NCBI RefSeq assembly: GCF_014287875.1
Contig: NZ_JACOPN010000008.1
Location: 1 to 64,000, forward strand
Length of the DNA: 64,000 nucleotides
Direction of reading: 5' to 3'
Source: Flintibacter faecis
GTDB lineage: Bacteria > Bacillota > Clostridia > Oscillospirales > Oscillospiraceae
The notes beneath the pieces were generated by a model. It worked only from the letters and a program-made list of their open reading frames with translations, did no database searches and had not been told where the DNA came from. A program made the translations under genes and the position numbers. This document shows, piece after piece, positions 45,890 to 54,293 of the stretch. Position 1 is the stretch's first letter; every line of letters starts with the position of its first letter.

Positions 45890-46915
45890 TTATTCCTCCA
45901 CAAAGCGGTATCCGATGGACTCCAGATGCTGCTTGAACACTGGATACACAATTTTGGACATTTCACGCTGAAACACTTGTGGTGTTTTCTGTGTAATATC
46001 ATAGTTGATCGGCCAACTGTATAGCTTGAAGAAGTCCTCCTCTGCAGGGGGCAGACGATATCCCAATTTAATTGATACAATATGATTGGGAGAGAATTTA
46101 ACGGCCACTGGTGGGAGCTGCTGTGCAGCCTCTAAGAGCCCACAGGCGATGCGCCGATACTCTCCATAGCCAGGCTGTCCAATGGTTCTGAAATCGTCTA
46201 CCCTCCAGGTAGGAATCGCCTTTTGTTCAAAATGACCGTTAAGACAGCGGTAAAAGGCATATAACTTGTTTGGGGCTCCGTAACGGGCCATTGAGGGCGT
46301 TTCAACCTTGTCCGGTTTTTCCTGCCAATATCCTCTGGAAAATGGTGGCTTCAAACGCAAAAATTCCGTATCATCGGGCCATTCCACTTCGTTCCAATCA
46401 TTGCTTGCCAGAACTTCCTGTAAATAGTCGGAAAGGGGCTGCTTCTGCATCTCAAACATCTCCGCCGCAGATTGACTATGCTCCGCAGCTTTTGTAACAC
46501 CATACAGCCCCAATCCGCTCATGTAACATGGCTTCTCGGGCGGGACTCCCCGGTACAAAGCACATTGTCCCATCCCTCCGGTACTTGGCGCCGCAGGATA
46601 CAGTCGATGGGAGGAATGGTAGAAAAATCCGTTCCTTCTGTAGGTTTCGTATATATCCTCAATGATACCGCTTCGATCCAATGGGAAGCGATGCCCAGCC
46701 TCTGGGTAAATGGAAAGATATGCGTCCAAAACCTGAGCCGCTCTCTTCTTAAAGTGCTGAATAGAGACGAATTTTTCATCTTCGGGATGGTCCCAAATTG
46801 ATGCAAGAGCCATCTTACCTGTTGTACTATAAATTGCTTTACAGAGGCTTTCTGTGCCAGCAGTTTCTGCAATATTTAGCTGTTTTGATATTTCAGAAAT
46901 CAGTTGATCTTTCAT
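45890..46915 (-). CDS. Unknown 341-aa protein of the helicase operon
   Basis: I do not recognise a family. The N-terminal third is helical (MKDQLISEISKQLNIAE). The middle has an aromatic-rich region (RRNGFFYHSSHRLYP, CYMSGLGLYGV), and there is a mixed C-terminus ending GYRFVEE. There is no signal peptide, membrane segment or obvious catalytic motif. Gaps of 4 bp and 3 bp to its neighbours imply tight co-translation with the coiled-coil protein and the giant helicase, so it is probably a dedicated partner or adaptor. Confidence 0.75.
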   Translation of the reverse strand: MKDQLISEISKQLNIAETAGTESLCKAIYSTTGKMALASIWDHPEDEKFVSIQHFKKRAAQVLDAYLSIYPEAGHRFPLDRSGIIEDIYETYRRNGFFYHSSHRLYPAAPSTGGMGQCALYRGVPPEKPCYMSGLGLYGVTKAAEHSQSAAEMFEMQKQPLSDYLQEVLASNDWNEVEWPDDTEFLRLKPPFSRGYWQEKPDKVETPSMARYGAPNKLYAFYRCLNGHFEQKAIPTWRVDDFRTIGQPGYGEYRRIACGLLEAAQQLPPVAVKFSPNHIVSIKLGYRLPPAEEDFFKLYSWPINYDITQKTPQVFQREMSKIVYPVFKQHLESIGYRFVEE

Positions 46916-46919
46916 AATA

Positions 46920-48626
46920 TCACTCTTCTATGTAACGCTGAAGCTCCGCCTGGACTTCTGATTTTATATTTTTCTCACTATCCAGCAGCTCCGCCAGAGC
47001 TTCCTGTTTACCACTTAAAACACACATGGGCAACATTCCAAACAGGCATTCCATGCTGGTATCAGAAATGGCACCCATACACTTGGCGTCTGCCAAAACC
47101 TTTTCCAGGCGGTTCAGCATCAGTCGACTCAAGCCCAGCTTTTTGACTGGCCCCACCTTAGCTCGATACTTTGGATCTGGCTTGAATTCATCGTATTTAA
47201 CTGTTTCCTGACCAGCGTCCATATTTTCTGCAGAGGGAAGCTGATCAACAAAGCATTCCGTAAAAACGGGATAAGCATAATGGTACAAGCTGCGAGGCTC
47301 GATCTGGAGGTCTTCGGTGAACGGATGTAGCCACAAGGCAAAACCGTTGTTGGGATGAGAGATACAGGAAACCCAGTCTGGGTGGAACGGATTTTGCACC
47401 GCAACCATGTCTGATTCCACAAAGCTGGAAATTGCTTCAGAATCTTGTTCACCGTAGCATTTAAGCAGGTCGACTTTTTGACCACAGATCGTCATGGACA
47501 AGGCATCTGCAATGGCTTTGGCGTTGGGACCGGCCAGTAGCAGCGGCATACGATTCAGATATGAAGAGTATAGGAAGGACGAAAGCATAGTTGTCCATTG
47601 CGATCCGATACCCGCAAGCTGAAGGTTGTCACACAGCAGTTCGAAAGTATCCTTCCAGCTGCTGCATCCTTCCAGGTTATCCATACTATGGCACACCTCA
47701 CCAGGGGTAAATGTCCATCGGTTTGCCGAACCGCCCTGCACAGATTGCTGGGGCATAAAGGTGGATAATTCTGCAATAAAGCCGGTCATGTCCTGTTGCG
47801 CTAAACCAATTTTGTCACGAATTGCCTGAACAGTATTAGCACCTAATGCCTCATACTCTTCGATTTTCTTTAAAATGCTATCAAGCTTTGATTGTGCTTT
47901 TGATGTATCCGCAAGCAGTTTTTTATAGGCGGCTTCAGCATCAGCCGCATCCTTATGTTTTTGATCAATTTCAGACTGAGCTGTAGCAATTTCTTCAGCA
48001 TGAGTAGCCAGCCATTGACTTTTAACAGCGGCTTCACATTGAGTACGCAATGCATCGTGATTTAATGCAATTTGTGCTAAAACATCAGAATCAATGTCAC
48101 CCTCCTGAATAAGGCTGCCAGCTCTCTTTACAAATCGTTCAACGTTTTCACTGGCAATTTCCAGGGGACAACCAAGTTTTTCTGAAACTTCTTCACACAG
48201 AGACTCCATACACGCTCGGTCAAAAAGTGTTTTACAATCTCGCCATTCAGCTTTAGTTTTCCCAATACAATCTTTATAAAGCTTCCATGACATGCGATCT
48301 GAAATTGTAGTCCGAATCAATTCATCGACATTAGCAACAGGGATATACTTTTCAGGTTCTCCCAATCTTATACGCCTCATAAAGCGTAGATTCTTATCAT
48401 CCCAATTGTAAATGTCGTTGCTCTGGAAGGAAAAACAAGGGAGTGAATAGGTAGTATCCTTAATCTTTGCATATTGGTTGCAGACAACAAACTCTTCAGG
48501 ACGGCACAGAACTCCTGTGAAATTGCCCCATGATCTTTCGTAGCAAAATAACGTGTCACAAATATACGGCTTTGTCCAAACTGAACCGTCTTTTAATGAT
48601 TCAATTAGTTTTTGTGTGGATTTTAG
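46920..48626 (-). pseudogene. Coiled-coil/ATPase-like operon protein, C-terminal part (split by element)
   Basis: The main part of the second operon gene. The frame is open from the element junction (LKSTQKLIESLKDGSVW) through an internal ATG at 48380 to the stop. It contains a long coiled coil (about residues 300-380 of the restored protein, AQSEIDQKHKDAADAEAAYK) and an ATPase-like region with LLLAGPNAKAIADAL where a P-loop would be; the GKS/T is absent. Joined to 55860-56175 across the shared AC (GT on the plus strand) it forms an exact 675-codon frame. A shorter protein from 48380 (486 aa) could still be translated. Confidence 0.85.
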
Positions 48627-48768
48627 GTCAGTTTACAAGGAACTACACGCAGACCACGAAACGGGGGCTGCTGACAACAAATAAAGGCTGAGTATCAAGC
48701 ACCGAAAAAGTGCGAGATATTCAGCCTGTTTTGTTGTCCGGGGTTTCCAAAGGGGCTTGCCCCTTGGC

Positions 48769-48806
48769 ACACGACTTTGCTTGCAAAGTGTAGTGTGTTA
48801 TACGCT
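48769..48806 (+). other. Candidate oriT of the MobV relaxase
   Basis: The small inverted repeat ACTTTGC-TTGCAAAGT is followed by GTAGTGTGTTATACGC. The pMV158-type MobV origin has the same layout and the core TAGTGTGTTATAC, where nicking occurs. It lies near the left end, about 4.2 kb from the relaxase gene. The surrounding 48629-49097 holds no gene, only hairpins (for example AGGCTGA with TCAGCCT near 48680-48727). Confidence 0.7.
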
Positions 48807-48968
48807 CTGTCGGCGTTGCTGCGAAAATGAGGTTGCCGCCGGGTCGGGCAAGGGCATTTGAAGCAGCAGGAAAACAGGGCTGTGATTGCGTGTCGTGGAG
48901 CCGCAAGCGCAGGGCTGGTTTCGTCAGCAGACAGGGCGTATATGAAAGCCCCCGTTCCTCGTCCCACG

Positions 48969-48996
48969 CCGGACTTCGGGACAAAATGTCCCGAAC
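48969..48996. repeat. Palindromic repeat, inverted copy of 51779-51806
   Basis: CCGGACTTCGGGACA-AAA-TGTCCCGAA contains a perfect stem TTCGGGACA/TGTCCCGAA. The same sequence appears in the opposite orientation at 51779-51806, so the two copies flank the regulator and cargo block. Confidence 0.65.
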
Positions 48997-49042
48997 TTGT
49001 GGACACACTCACAAAAAGCAAACAGATTTTTCTCTCAAAATT

Positions 49043-49085
49043 GGAATGGGCGGGGAAGCCATTTTAGGGCTTTGCTATCTCCCTG
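49043..49085. repeat. Cassette downstream repeat, copy 1
   Basis: GGGAAGCCATTTTAGGGCTT followed by TGCTATCTCCC lies just downstream of the first cargo gene. The first part recurs at 49581-49608 and the second part at 49692-49707, downstream of the second cargo gene. Confidence 0.7.
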
Positions 49086-49097
49086 ATAAATGAGAAG

Positions 49098-49484
49098 TTA
49101 AGTTTCGTCCATATATATTTTTACCTCGATGTATTCATGATTTCTTGCATAAGCAAACGACGCTGATTTTCTGATATAGTCAAATATATTTTCGTCTAAA
49201 TCTTCGTCCCATGTTGTTTCGCTGAAAATTTTATTTTCAGCGGTTGGCTTATACAAGATGACTACATGGATTTGATAAAACTCTTCATCATCATTTGAAA
49301 ACTGTCGAACTAATGAAATTTGAAAAAATGGTTCTTTTGAAAAAGCAGTAAATGTTCCGGTTTCAAATAAAACCATATCTTCTTCAAGCGGTGTGCTGCA
49401 CATCTGCTCAAAAACATCAACTATTTCTTCCACAGACATTTTATCCGTTATCTTATCTTCTAAAAACTTAATCAAGTTCTCCAT
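49098..49484 (-). CDS. Small acidic cargo protein, immunity-like (cassette 1)
   Basis: A 128-aa acidic protein (MENLIKFLEDKITDK to VKIYMDET), mixed alpha/beta, without signal or membrane segment. I know no specific family; its size, acidity and context resemble orphan immunity proteins. It is flanked by copies of sequence also found around the next gene. The ATG has a CAGGAGG site. Confidence 0.6.
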   Translation of the reverse strand: MENLIKFLEDKITDKMSVEEIVDVFEQMCSTPLEEDMVLFETGTFTAFSKEPFFQISLVRQFSNDDEEFYQIHVVILYKPTAENKIFSETTWDEDLDENIFDYIRKSASFAYARNHEYIEVKIYMDET

Positions 49485-49513
49485 TGATTTTCCTCCTGTA
49501 AATTCTTATTTAT

Positions 49514-49567
49514 TGTTCTCTACTTCCGTCCCCGCTGTGGATTTGGATTTTTCAGCAAATCTGACTT
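49514..49567. repeat. Duplicated 3' end of the XRE gene upstream of cassette 1
   Basis: GTTCTCTACTTCCGTCCCCG...GATTTTTCAGCAA...GACTT matches 50069-50121, the coding end of the XRE gene (QKSDLLKNPKPQRG on the minus strand). The duplicate has no gene of its own and marks the upstream edge of cassette 1. Confidence 0.7.
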
Positions 49568-49580
49568 ATCAGTTCTTAGA

Positions 49581-49608
49581 AATGGGCGGGAAGCCATTTT
49601 AGGGCTTT
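49581..49608. repeat. Cassette downstream repeat, copy 2
   Basis: AATGGGCGGGAAGCCATTTT then AGGGCTTT, matching 49045-49074 with small gaps. Between here and 49715 is a hairpin (AACGGCGGCGCAT with ATGCGCCGCCGTT, about 49650-49679), probably a terminator for the cassette 2 gene. Confidence 0.65.
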
Positions 49609-49714
49609 CCCGCCTTGATTGCCCATTAGCAAAGACGGGCGGGGCTGTCAACGGCGGCGCATGAAATGCGCCGCCGTTGACTGGCTCGACTGGCTTTGCT
49701 ATCTCCCCAACAAG

Positions 49715-50047
49715 TTATTGTTTGTTGTTTTCCCAATTATCTAAACGGGCTTGCATAGTTTCTCGCCATTCTTCACTTGGACAAGCAGTAATCAATTTTC
49801 GATACTCTTCACTTGATGGTGCTTCTATCAAATAAGACTCTACCAACTTTAGCAAATCCCACTCTACTCCATACATTCCACCTTCGGGGAAAATGTCAAT
49901 CAATACGCCTACTTCTTCTCTTGTCAATGGCGTTTTTACATTGGAGAGCAATTCGTCATACATGTTGATGGTTTCTACTGTAGGGTCATCTTTCACTGCG
50001 TCTGGCATTTGACCGAGAAGTTTCAATTTTATAATTGCCTCCTGCAC
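49715..50047 (-). CDS. Small cargo protein, immunity-like (cassette 2)
   Basis: A 110-aa protein (GTG start, QEAIIKLKLLGQMPDAV onward) with a helical, acidic composition (FPEGGMYGVEWDLLKLVE, CPSEEWRETMQARLDNWE). I chose the GTG at 50047 because GGAGGG lies 8 bases upstream; the longer frame from 50143 would run into the XRE gene on the same strand. Unknown family, immunity-like by context only. Confidence 0.6.
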   Translation of the reverse strand: MQEAIIKLKLLGQMPDAVKDDPTVETINMYDELLSNVKTPLTREEVGVLIDIFPEGGMYGVEWDLLKLVESYLIEAPSSEEYRKLITACPSEEWRETMQARLDNWENNKQ

Positions 50048-50073
50048 CTTTACTCCCTCCAATTTCTCGTTCT

Positions 50074-50874
50074 CTATTTTCTCCCCCGCTGTGGCTTTGG
50101 ATTTTTCAGCAAGTCCGACTTCTGTGCAATCTTTTTCAGCCACTTCTTTTCTTCTTCAGATAGCTTCTTCAAATTCAATTTGAGCCGCTTGCAAATGAAC
50201 GCCAAAGCAGCTTGCTCCGGGTCGCTGTCTGGGCTGGCAGCTTCGTCAACGGTCTGCAAGAAATCTTCCAGTGGGTTGTCCTCCGGGACGCTGAAAAAAT
50301 CGTCCTTATGCGCTTCCCGCAGGTCAAGAGCTATCTTGTTTATGTCCTGCTGTATCACATAGCGGCAAAAACTATCATCATCAATATGGGCGGCGATAAG
50401 CTGTCTTAACTGCGGGTCGGTCAAGCCGGGATTGTGCTGCTTCATAATGGTTGTACTCACAGCGTCTACAATGGCGTTTGCACTCTGCACCTGTTTGCCA
50501 GCGATACCGTTTACATAGATTTCAAGGTCAGCCATGAGCCGGGGGAAATCCGGGTGTGCCGCCAGCTCACACAAGAGGGAATTATCCACCCGCCCACTTT
50601 TCAATAGTTCAATCATATCATCGCTCAAACGCAGGTCTGCAAGATCGGCGTTTGGGTGATTTTTTGTTTGAGAACGCCCCAGCAGATAATCAACAGTCAC
50701 TTCATAAAACTTTGCCAACTCAATAAGGGCATAATGGCTGATGTCCTTGAAATTATCCCCCTCATAACTGCCCAACGCAGACTTGGAGAGGTGCGTCTGC
50801 TCCGCAAGCTGTTCCAGCGTCAACCCACGCTCCACACGCAGGTCTTTCAATCGTTCTTGTATGGATAGTTCCAT
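50074..50874 (-). CDS. XRE-family regulator of the mobilizable element
   Basis: A 266-aa protein. The helix-turn-helix lies at residues 6-65 (LKDLRVERGLTLEQLAEQTHL, quoted to its Leu, then SKSALGSYE). A long helical C-terminal region follows, ending in a basic tail (KNPKPQRGRK). The AAGGAGGGGGAG site before the ATG is very strong. It lies at the border between cargo genes and mobilization genes, and its 3' end has been duplicated at 49514-49567. Confidence 0.85.
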   Translation of the reverse strand: MELSIQERLKDLRVERGLTLEQLAEQTHLSKSALGSYEGDNFKDISHYALIELAKFYEVTVDYLLGRSQTKNHPNADLADLRLSDDMIELLKSGRVDNSLLCELAAHPDFPRLMADLEIYVNGIAGKQVQSANAIVDAVSTTIMKQHNPGLTDPQLRQLIAAHIDDDSFCRYVIQQDINKIALDLREAHKDDFFSVPEDNPLEDFLQTVDEAASPDSDPEQAALAFICKRLKLNLKKLSEEEKKWLKKIAQKSDLLKNPKPQRGRK

Positions 50875-50912
50875 GCACTCCCCCTCCTTGTCTGTTTATG
50901 TTACCTGTTATA

Positions 50913-51548
50913 TCAAAGTTTGTTCAGATACCCGATTTCATCTAATTCTGCCTTAATCTCGTCCCATTCACTACGCTTGGGGTTTAATGCAACAATCATC
51001 TCTTTTGTCACCGGCACCCCGTCTGCAAGCTGGCGCACAACTTCCAAAGGCAGGTCGGCGGGATAAAACCACTTCCCGTATTCCACATAGGTCTGCGGAT
51101 TACCATCAATCATAGAGAGTAAATCCTTGGAAGCGTCCTCACCAGCCATAGGATTACAGTGCCAAACAACGCCATCTTCCGTCCAGACGCAAAAAGTGCT
51201 TTTCATCTTTTTGACTTCTCTGCTATTCATGAGCTTTTGCAAAGCGGAAGGCATCCCATTTGTCAAATCCTCTATCCGAGGGAGTTTTTCTTCCCAATCG
51301 TAAAGTTCAGAATCTACACCATTGATAACACAGCCTTCAGATGTGAACATGATAATCATGCTTTGCTCACTGCCATCGGTAGCCCAAAATGTTTCTTTTC
51401 CCTTTCTCCATATGGGATTGTATGTATAGTGACGGATGAAACTCCATTCCTTCTCTAACATGATGATGTCCAAAGCTGCAAGCCCTTTGCAGAAAGCCTT
51501 TAGGCGATTTACATCAGGTAATCCAGACAAATTTTTCGTTGAAATCAT
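50913..51548 (-). CDS. Unknown cargo protein, immunity-like
   Basis: A 211-aa protein starting MISTKNLSGLPDVNRLKAF, with an aromatic-rich middle (EKEWSFIRHYTYNPIW) and a C-terminal segment common to such proteins (ADGVPVTKEMIVALNPKRSEWDEI, in outline). Similar proteins occur as orphan genes on Clostridia mobile elements and look like immunity proteins; this is recollection, not a search. The ATG at 51548 follows AAAGGAGTGG. Confidence 0.6.
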   Translation of the reverse strand: MISTKNLSGLPDVNRLKAFCKGLAALDIIMLEKEWSFIRHYTYNPIWRKGKETFWATDGSEQSMIIMFTSEGCVINGVDSELYDWEEKLPRIEDLTNGMPSALQKLMNSREVKKMKSTFCVWTEDGVVWHCNPMAGEDASKDLLSMIDGNPQTYVEYGKWFYPADLPLEVVRQLADGVPVTKEMIVALNPKRSEWDEIKAELDEIGYLNKL

Positions 51549-51778
51549 ATCGCCACTCCTTTCAAACTTTAATTGCCATCCAAGTACTTTCATTTTACCA
51601 CAATTCCGAGAGCGTGGAAATAGAGAGTTTTCCGAGCTGATTTCCGACCTTATGGATATACGGGGCGGGCGGTCTTTTAGGTGTAGACTTAGGGTAGTTC
51701 ATCGATGAGCTGCACCTTGAAAAATGAATGACCGTCCGAAAAGGAATACCCAGGCAGGGGAAGCACCGCAACGAGCCA

Positions 51779-51806
51779 CTTCGGGACAAAATGTCCCGAA
51801 GTCCGG
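51779..51806. repeat. Palindromic repeat, second copy
   Basis: CTTCGGGACAAAATGTCCCG then AAGTCCGG; the reverse orientation of 48969-48996. Confidence 0.65.
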
Positions 51807-51892
51807 GGAGCGTGCCAACGCCGGAACACGCCGCAGAAATGGGGCAGGAAGCTTTTTCGGGGAGAACGGCAAAGGAAAAATGGAGGGAACAC

Positions 51893-52306
51893 ATGAGAGA
51901 GAATCCATATAAACGACTGCCGCCCATAGAGCGCAGGCAGGATGGTTCCCTTTACCGCATGACACCGGCACAGAGGAAACAGGCAAACGCCCTGATCCGC
52001 CGGGAGTGCTGCTGTTATGAGGACGGGAACTGTATGCTCCTTGACGATGGGGACACCCACACCTGTCCCCAAACTATTTCTTTCTCGGTCTGCTGTAAGT
52101 GGTTCCGCTGGTCGGTCTTGCCGCAAATCGGAACGCTGGAAGCAGAGATTTTCCGGAATAAGGAGCTAAAACGCTGTGCGGTCTGCGGCAGAGTGTTCGT
52201 CCCAAAGTCCAACCGGGCGAAATACTGTCCCGACTGTGCCGCCAGAGTTCACAGGCGGCAGAAAACAGAAAGTGAACGGAAAAGGAGGTCTTGTGTGGAC
52301 AGTTAG
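51893..52306 (+). CDS. Cysteine-rich VLP-domain protein (second element)
   Basis: A 137-aa paralogue of the protein at 14022: CCCYEDGNCMLLDDGD, CPQTISFSVCCKWF and the zinc-knuckle CAVCGRVFVPKSNRAKYCPDC near residues 95-115, with a basic tail. The ATG at 51893 follows GGAGGGA. Longer upstream starts would run through the palindromic repeat. Probably part of the mobilization module. Confidence 0.75.
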   Translation: MRENPYKRLPPIERRQDGSLYRMTPAQRKQANALIRRECCCYEDGNCMLLDDGDTHTCPQTISFSVCCKWFRWSVLPQIGTLEAEIFRNKELKRCAVCGRVFVPKSNRAKYCPDCAARVHRRQKTESERKRRSCVDS

Positions 52307-52416
52307 GAGCTGAAAAGTCCTTGATTTACAAGGCTTTGCAAGCACAGAACAGGAGCAGGCAATAGAAACTACCGTCTGCCCCCGGAAACAGGCTTCTAAC
52401 CGTCCACAAACACGAT

Positions 52417-52812
52417 ATGACAAACACCATTTATATCCATCAGCCGGAAAAGGCGGCCAGCTTTACCCGGCTTCCGAATTTCCTTTTTGAAGCCCCCACA
52501 TTCACGCCCCTGTCCAACGAAGCAAAGGTGCTGTATTCCTTTATCCTGCGCCGGACAGACCTGTCCCGGAAAAATGGCTGGGCAGATGAATATGGGCGGA
52601 TTTACCTCTACTATCCCATCAATGAGGTAGTGGAGCTGCTCCGCTGTGGGCGGCAGAAAGCCGTCAATACCCTACGGGAATTGCAGTATGTAGGGCTTGT
52701 GGAGATCCAGAAGCAGGGCTGTGGAAAACCCAACCGCATTTACCCAAAATCCTATGAAGCGGTTCCAAACACCGACTTCAAGAAATCCGGTTATGGAACG
52801 CCGGAGGACTGA
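52417..52812 (+). CDS. RepA N-terminal-like replication initiator
   Basis: A 131-aa protein resembling the RepA_N replication-initiator domain: FTRLPNFLFEAPTF, LSNEAKVLYSFILRRTDLS, then a winged-helix segment CGRQKAVNTLRELQYVGLVE. Full RepA proteins are longer, so this is a short version. Small initiators on mobilizable elements can support replication of the excised circle (inference). It precedes the relaxase gene. Confidence 0.75.
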   Translation: MTNTIYIHQPEKAASFTRLPNFLFEAPTFTPLSNEAKVLYSFILRRTDLSRKNGWADEYGRIYLYYPINEVVELLRCGRQKAVNTLRELQYVGLVEIQKQGCGKPNRIYPKSYEAVPNTDFKKSGYGTPED

Positions 52813-52996
52813 AAACCGCACTCGATGAGTACGATAATCAATCCTCTTGAAGTACGAAAACCGGACGGTATATAGAAATACAGAGATTAAAACGATTTAT
52901 TTATATCTTATCCATTCCCTTCCTATCCGAGATATTTTCTGCGGGATTTTCCTGTGGAAAAGTCCCGGAAAGGAATGGAATGGGGAAAGGAGTTTC

Positions 52997-53938
52997 ATGG
53001 CACAACACGCAATTTTGCGATTTGAAAAGCACAAGGGCAACCCGGCAAGACCGCTGGAAGCCCACCACGAACGGCAAAAGGAACAGTACGCCAGCAATCC
53101 CGACATTGACACCAGCCGGAGCAAGTACAATTTCCACATCGTCAAGCCAGAGGACAGGTACTACCACTTCATTCAAAACCGCATTGAACAGGCAGGCTGT
53201 CGCACCCGCAGGGACAGCACCCGGTTTGTGGATACGCTGATTACCGCCAGCCCGGAGTTTTTCAAGAAGAAGTCCCCAAAGGAGATACAGGAATTTTTCC
53301 AGAGGGCGGCTGATTTCTTAATCGGGCGGGTAGGGAAAGAAAATATCGTATCGGCGGTGGTACACATGGACGAGAAAACGCCCCACCTGCATTTGGTCTT
53401 TGTCCCGCTGACAGAGGACAACCGCCTGTGTGCAAAGGAGATTATAGGGAATAGAGCCAACCTCACAAAATGGCAGGACGATTTTCACGCTTATATGGTG
53501 GAGAAATATCCCGACTTGGAGCGTGGGGAAAGTGCCAGCAAGACAGGCAGGAAGCATATCCCCACCCGTCTGTTCAAGCAGGCGGTCAATCTCTCCAAAC
53601 AGGCAAGAGCCATTGAAGCCACGCTGGACGGTATTACCCCGTTCAATGCCGGAAAGAAGAAAGAGGAAGCCCTCTCCCTGCTGAAAAAGTGGTTTCCGCA
53701 GATGGAGAACTTCTCCGGTCAGCTCAAAAAATATAAGGTCACAATAAACGACCTTTTAGCAGAAAATGAACAGTTGGAAGCCAGAGCCAAAGCCAGTGAA
53801 AAAGGCAAGATGAAAGATACGATGGAACGGGCAAAGCTGGAAAGCGAGCTGAAAGACATTCAGCGGCTGGTAGACCGTATCCCGCCGGAGGTGCTGGCAG
53901 AATTGAAACGGCAACAGCGACACACAAGGGAACGGTGA
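52997..53938 (+). CDS. mobV: MobV/Pre relaxase
   Basis: A 313-aa MobV relaxase. The N-terminus has the family start (MAQHAILRFEKHKGNPA), and the metal-binding motif VVHMDEKTPHLHLVFVPL is near residue 120. The last 110 residues are coiled coil. It nicks the MobV-type origin, for which a match exists at 48769. ATG at 52997 follows GGAAAGGAG. It is shorter than plasmid Pre proteins (about 400-490 aa) but keeps the whole relaxase domain. Confidence 0.9.
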   Translation: MAQHAILRFEKHKGNPARPLEAHHERQKEQYASNPDIDTSRSKYNFHIVKPEDRYYHFIQNRIEQAGCRTRRDSTRFVDTLITASPEFFKKKSPKEIQEFFQRAADFLIGRVGKENIVSAVVHMDEKTPHLHLVFVPLTEDNRLCAKEIIGNRANLTKWQDDFHAYMVEKYPDLERGESASKTGRKHIPTRLFKQAVNLSKQARAIEATLDGITPFNAGKKKEEALSLLKKWFPQMENFSGQLKKYKVTINDLLAENEQLEARAKASEKGKMKDTMERAKLESELKDIQRLVDRIPPEVLAELKRQQRHTRER

Positions 53939-54008
53939 TCAATGACAGAAAACATTTCACGCCGCAGCATGGCGGCACTGCACTTTGAAAATTAAATACG
54001 GAGGTACT

Positions 54009-54200
54009 ATGGAGCATATCAGATACAAGAAAGAAACCGAAGTCGTGACTTTTCAGGGAAAGGAAATCACGCTGGAAAATCTCTCCCCGGTGTTCACGCC
54101 GGAGCAGGAAGCGGCAAAACGCCGGGAGCTGGAACAGCAGCTTTATGAGGTGTTCCGCAAGTATGCCGACAAGCGGCAGAGTGAGGAAGCCGGGGCATAA
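54009..54200 (+). CDS. Small conserved protein next to the recombinase
   Basis: A 63-aa charged protein (MEHIRYKKETEVVTFQGKEI; then LEQQLYEVFRKYADKR). Similar short proteins are regularly found just before large serine recombinase genes in this element type. Possibly a directionality or regulatory factor (inference). The site TACGGAGG precedes the ATG. Confidence 0.65.
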   Translation: MEHIRYKKETEVVTFQGKEITLENLSPVFTPEQEAAKRRELEQQLYEVFRKYADKRQSEEAGA

Positions 54201-54293
54201 GATTTTCCGAAGCCATCGTTGATTTGCGGAGCTGCTGACGGTATAATAAAGGTGTCAGTAGCTCCGTTTCTTTTTTAGAAAAGGAGCGACAAT

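Noticed and set aside
48380..48559. 60-aa minus-strand frame before the split gene
   Set aside because: It is an alternative frame over the true continuation of the interrupted operon gene, which is open from 48626 to 46920.
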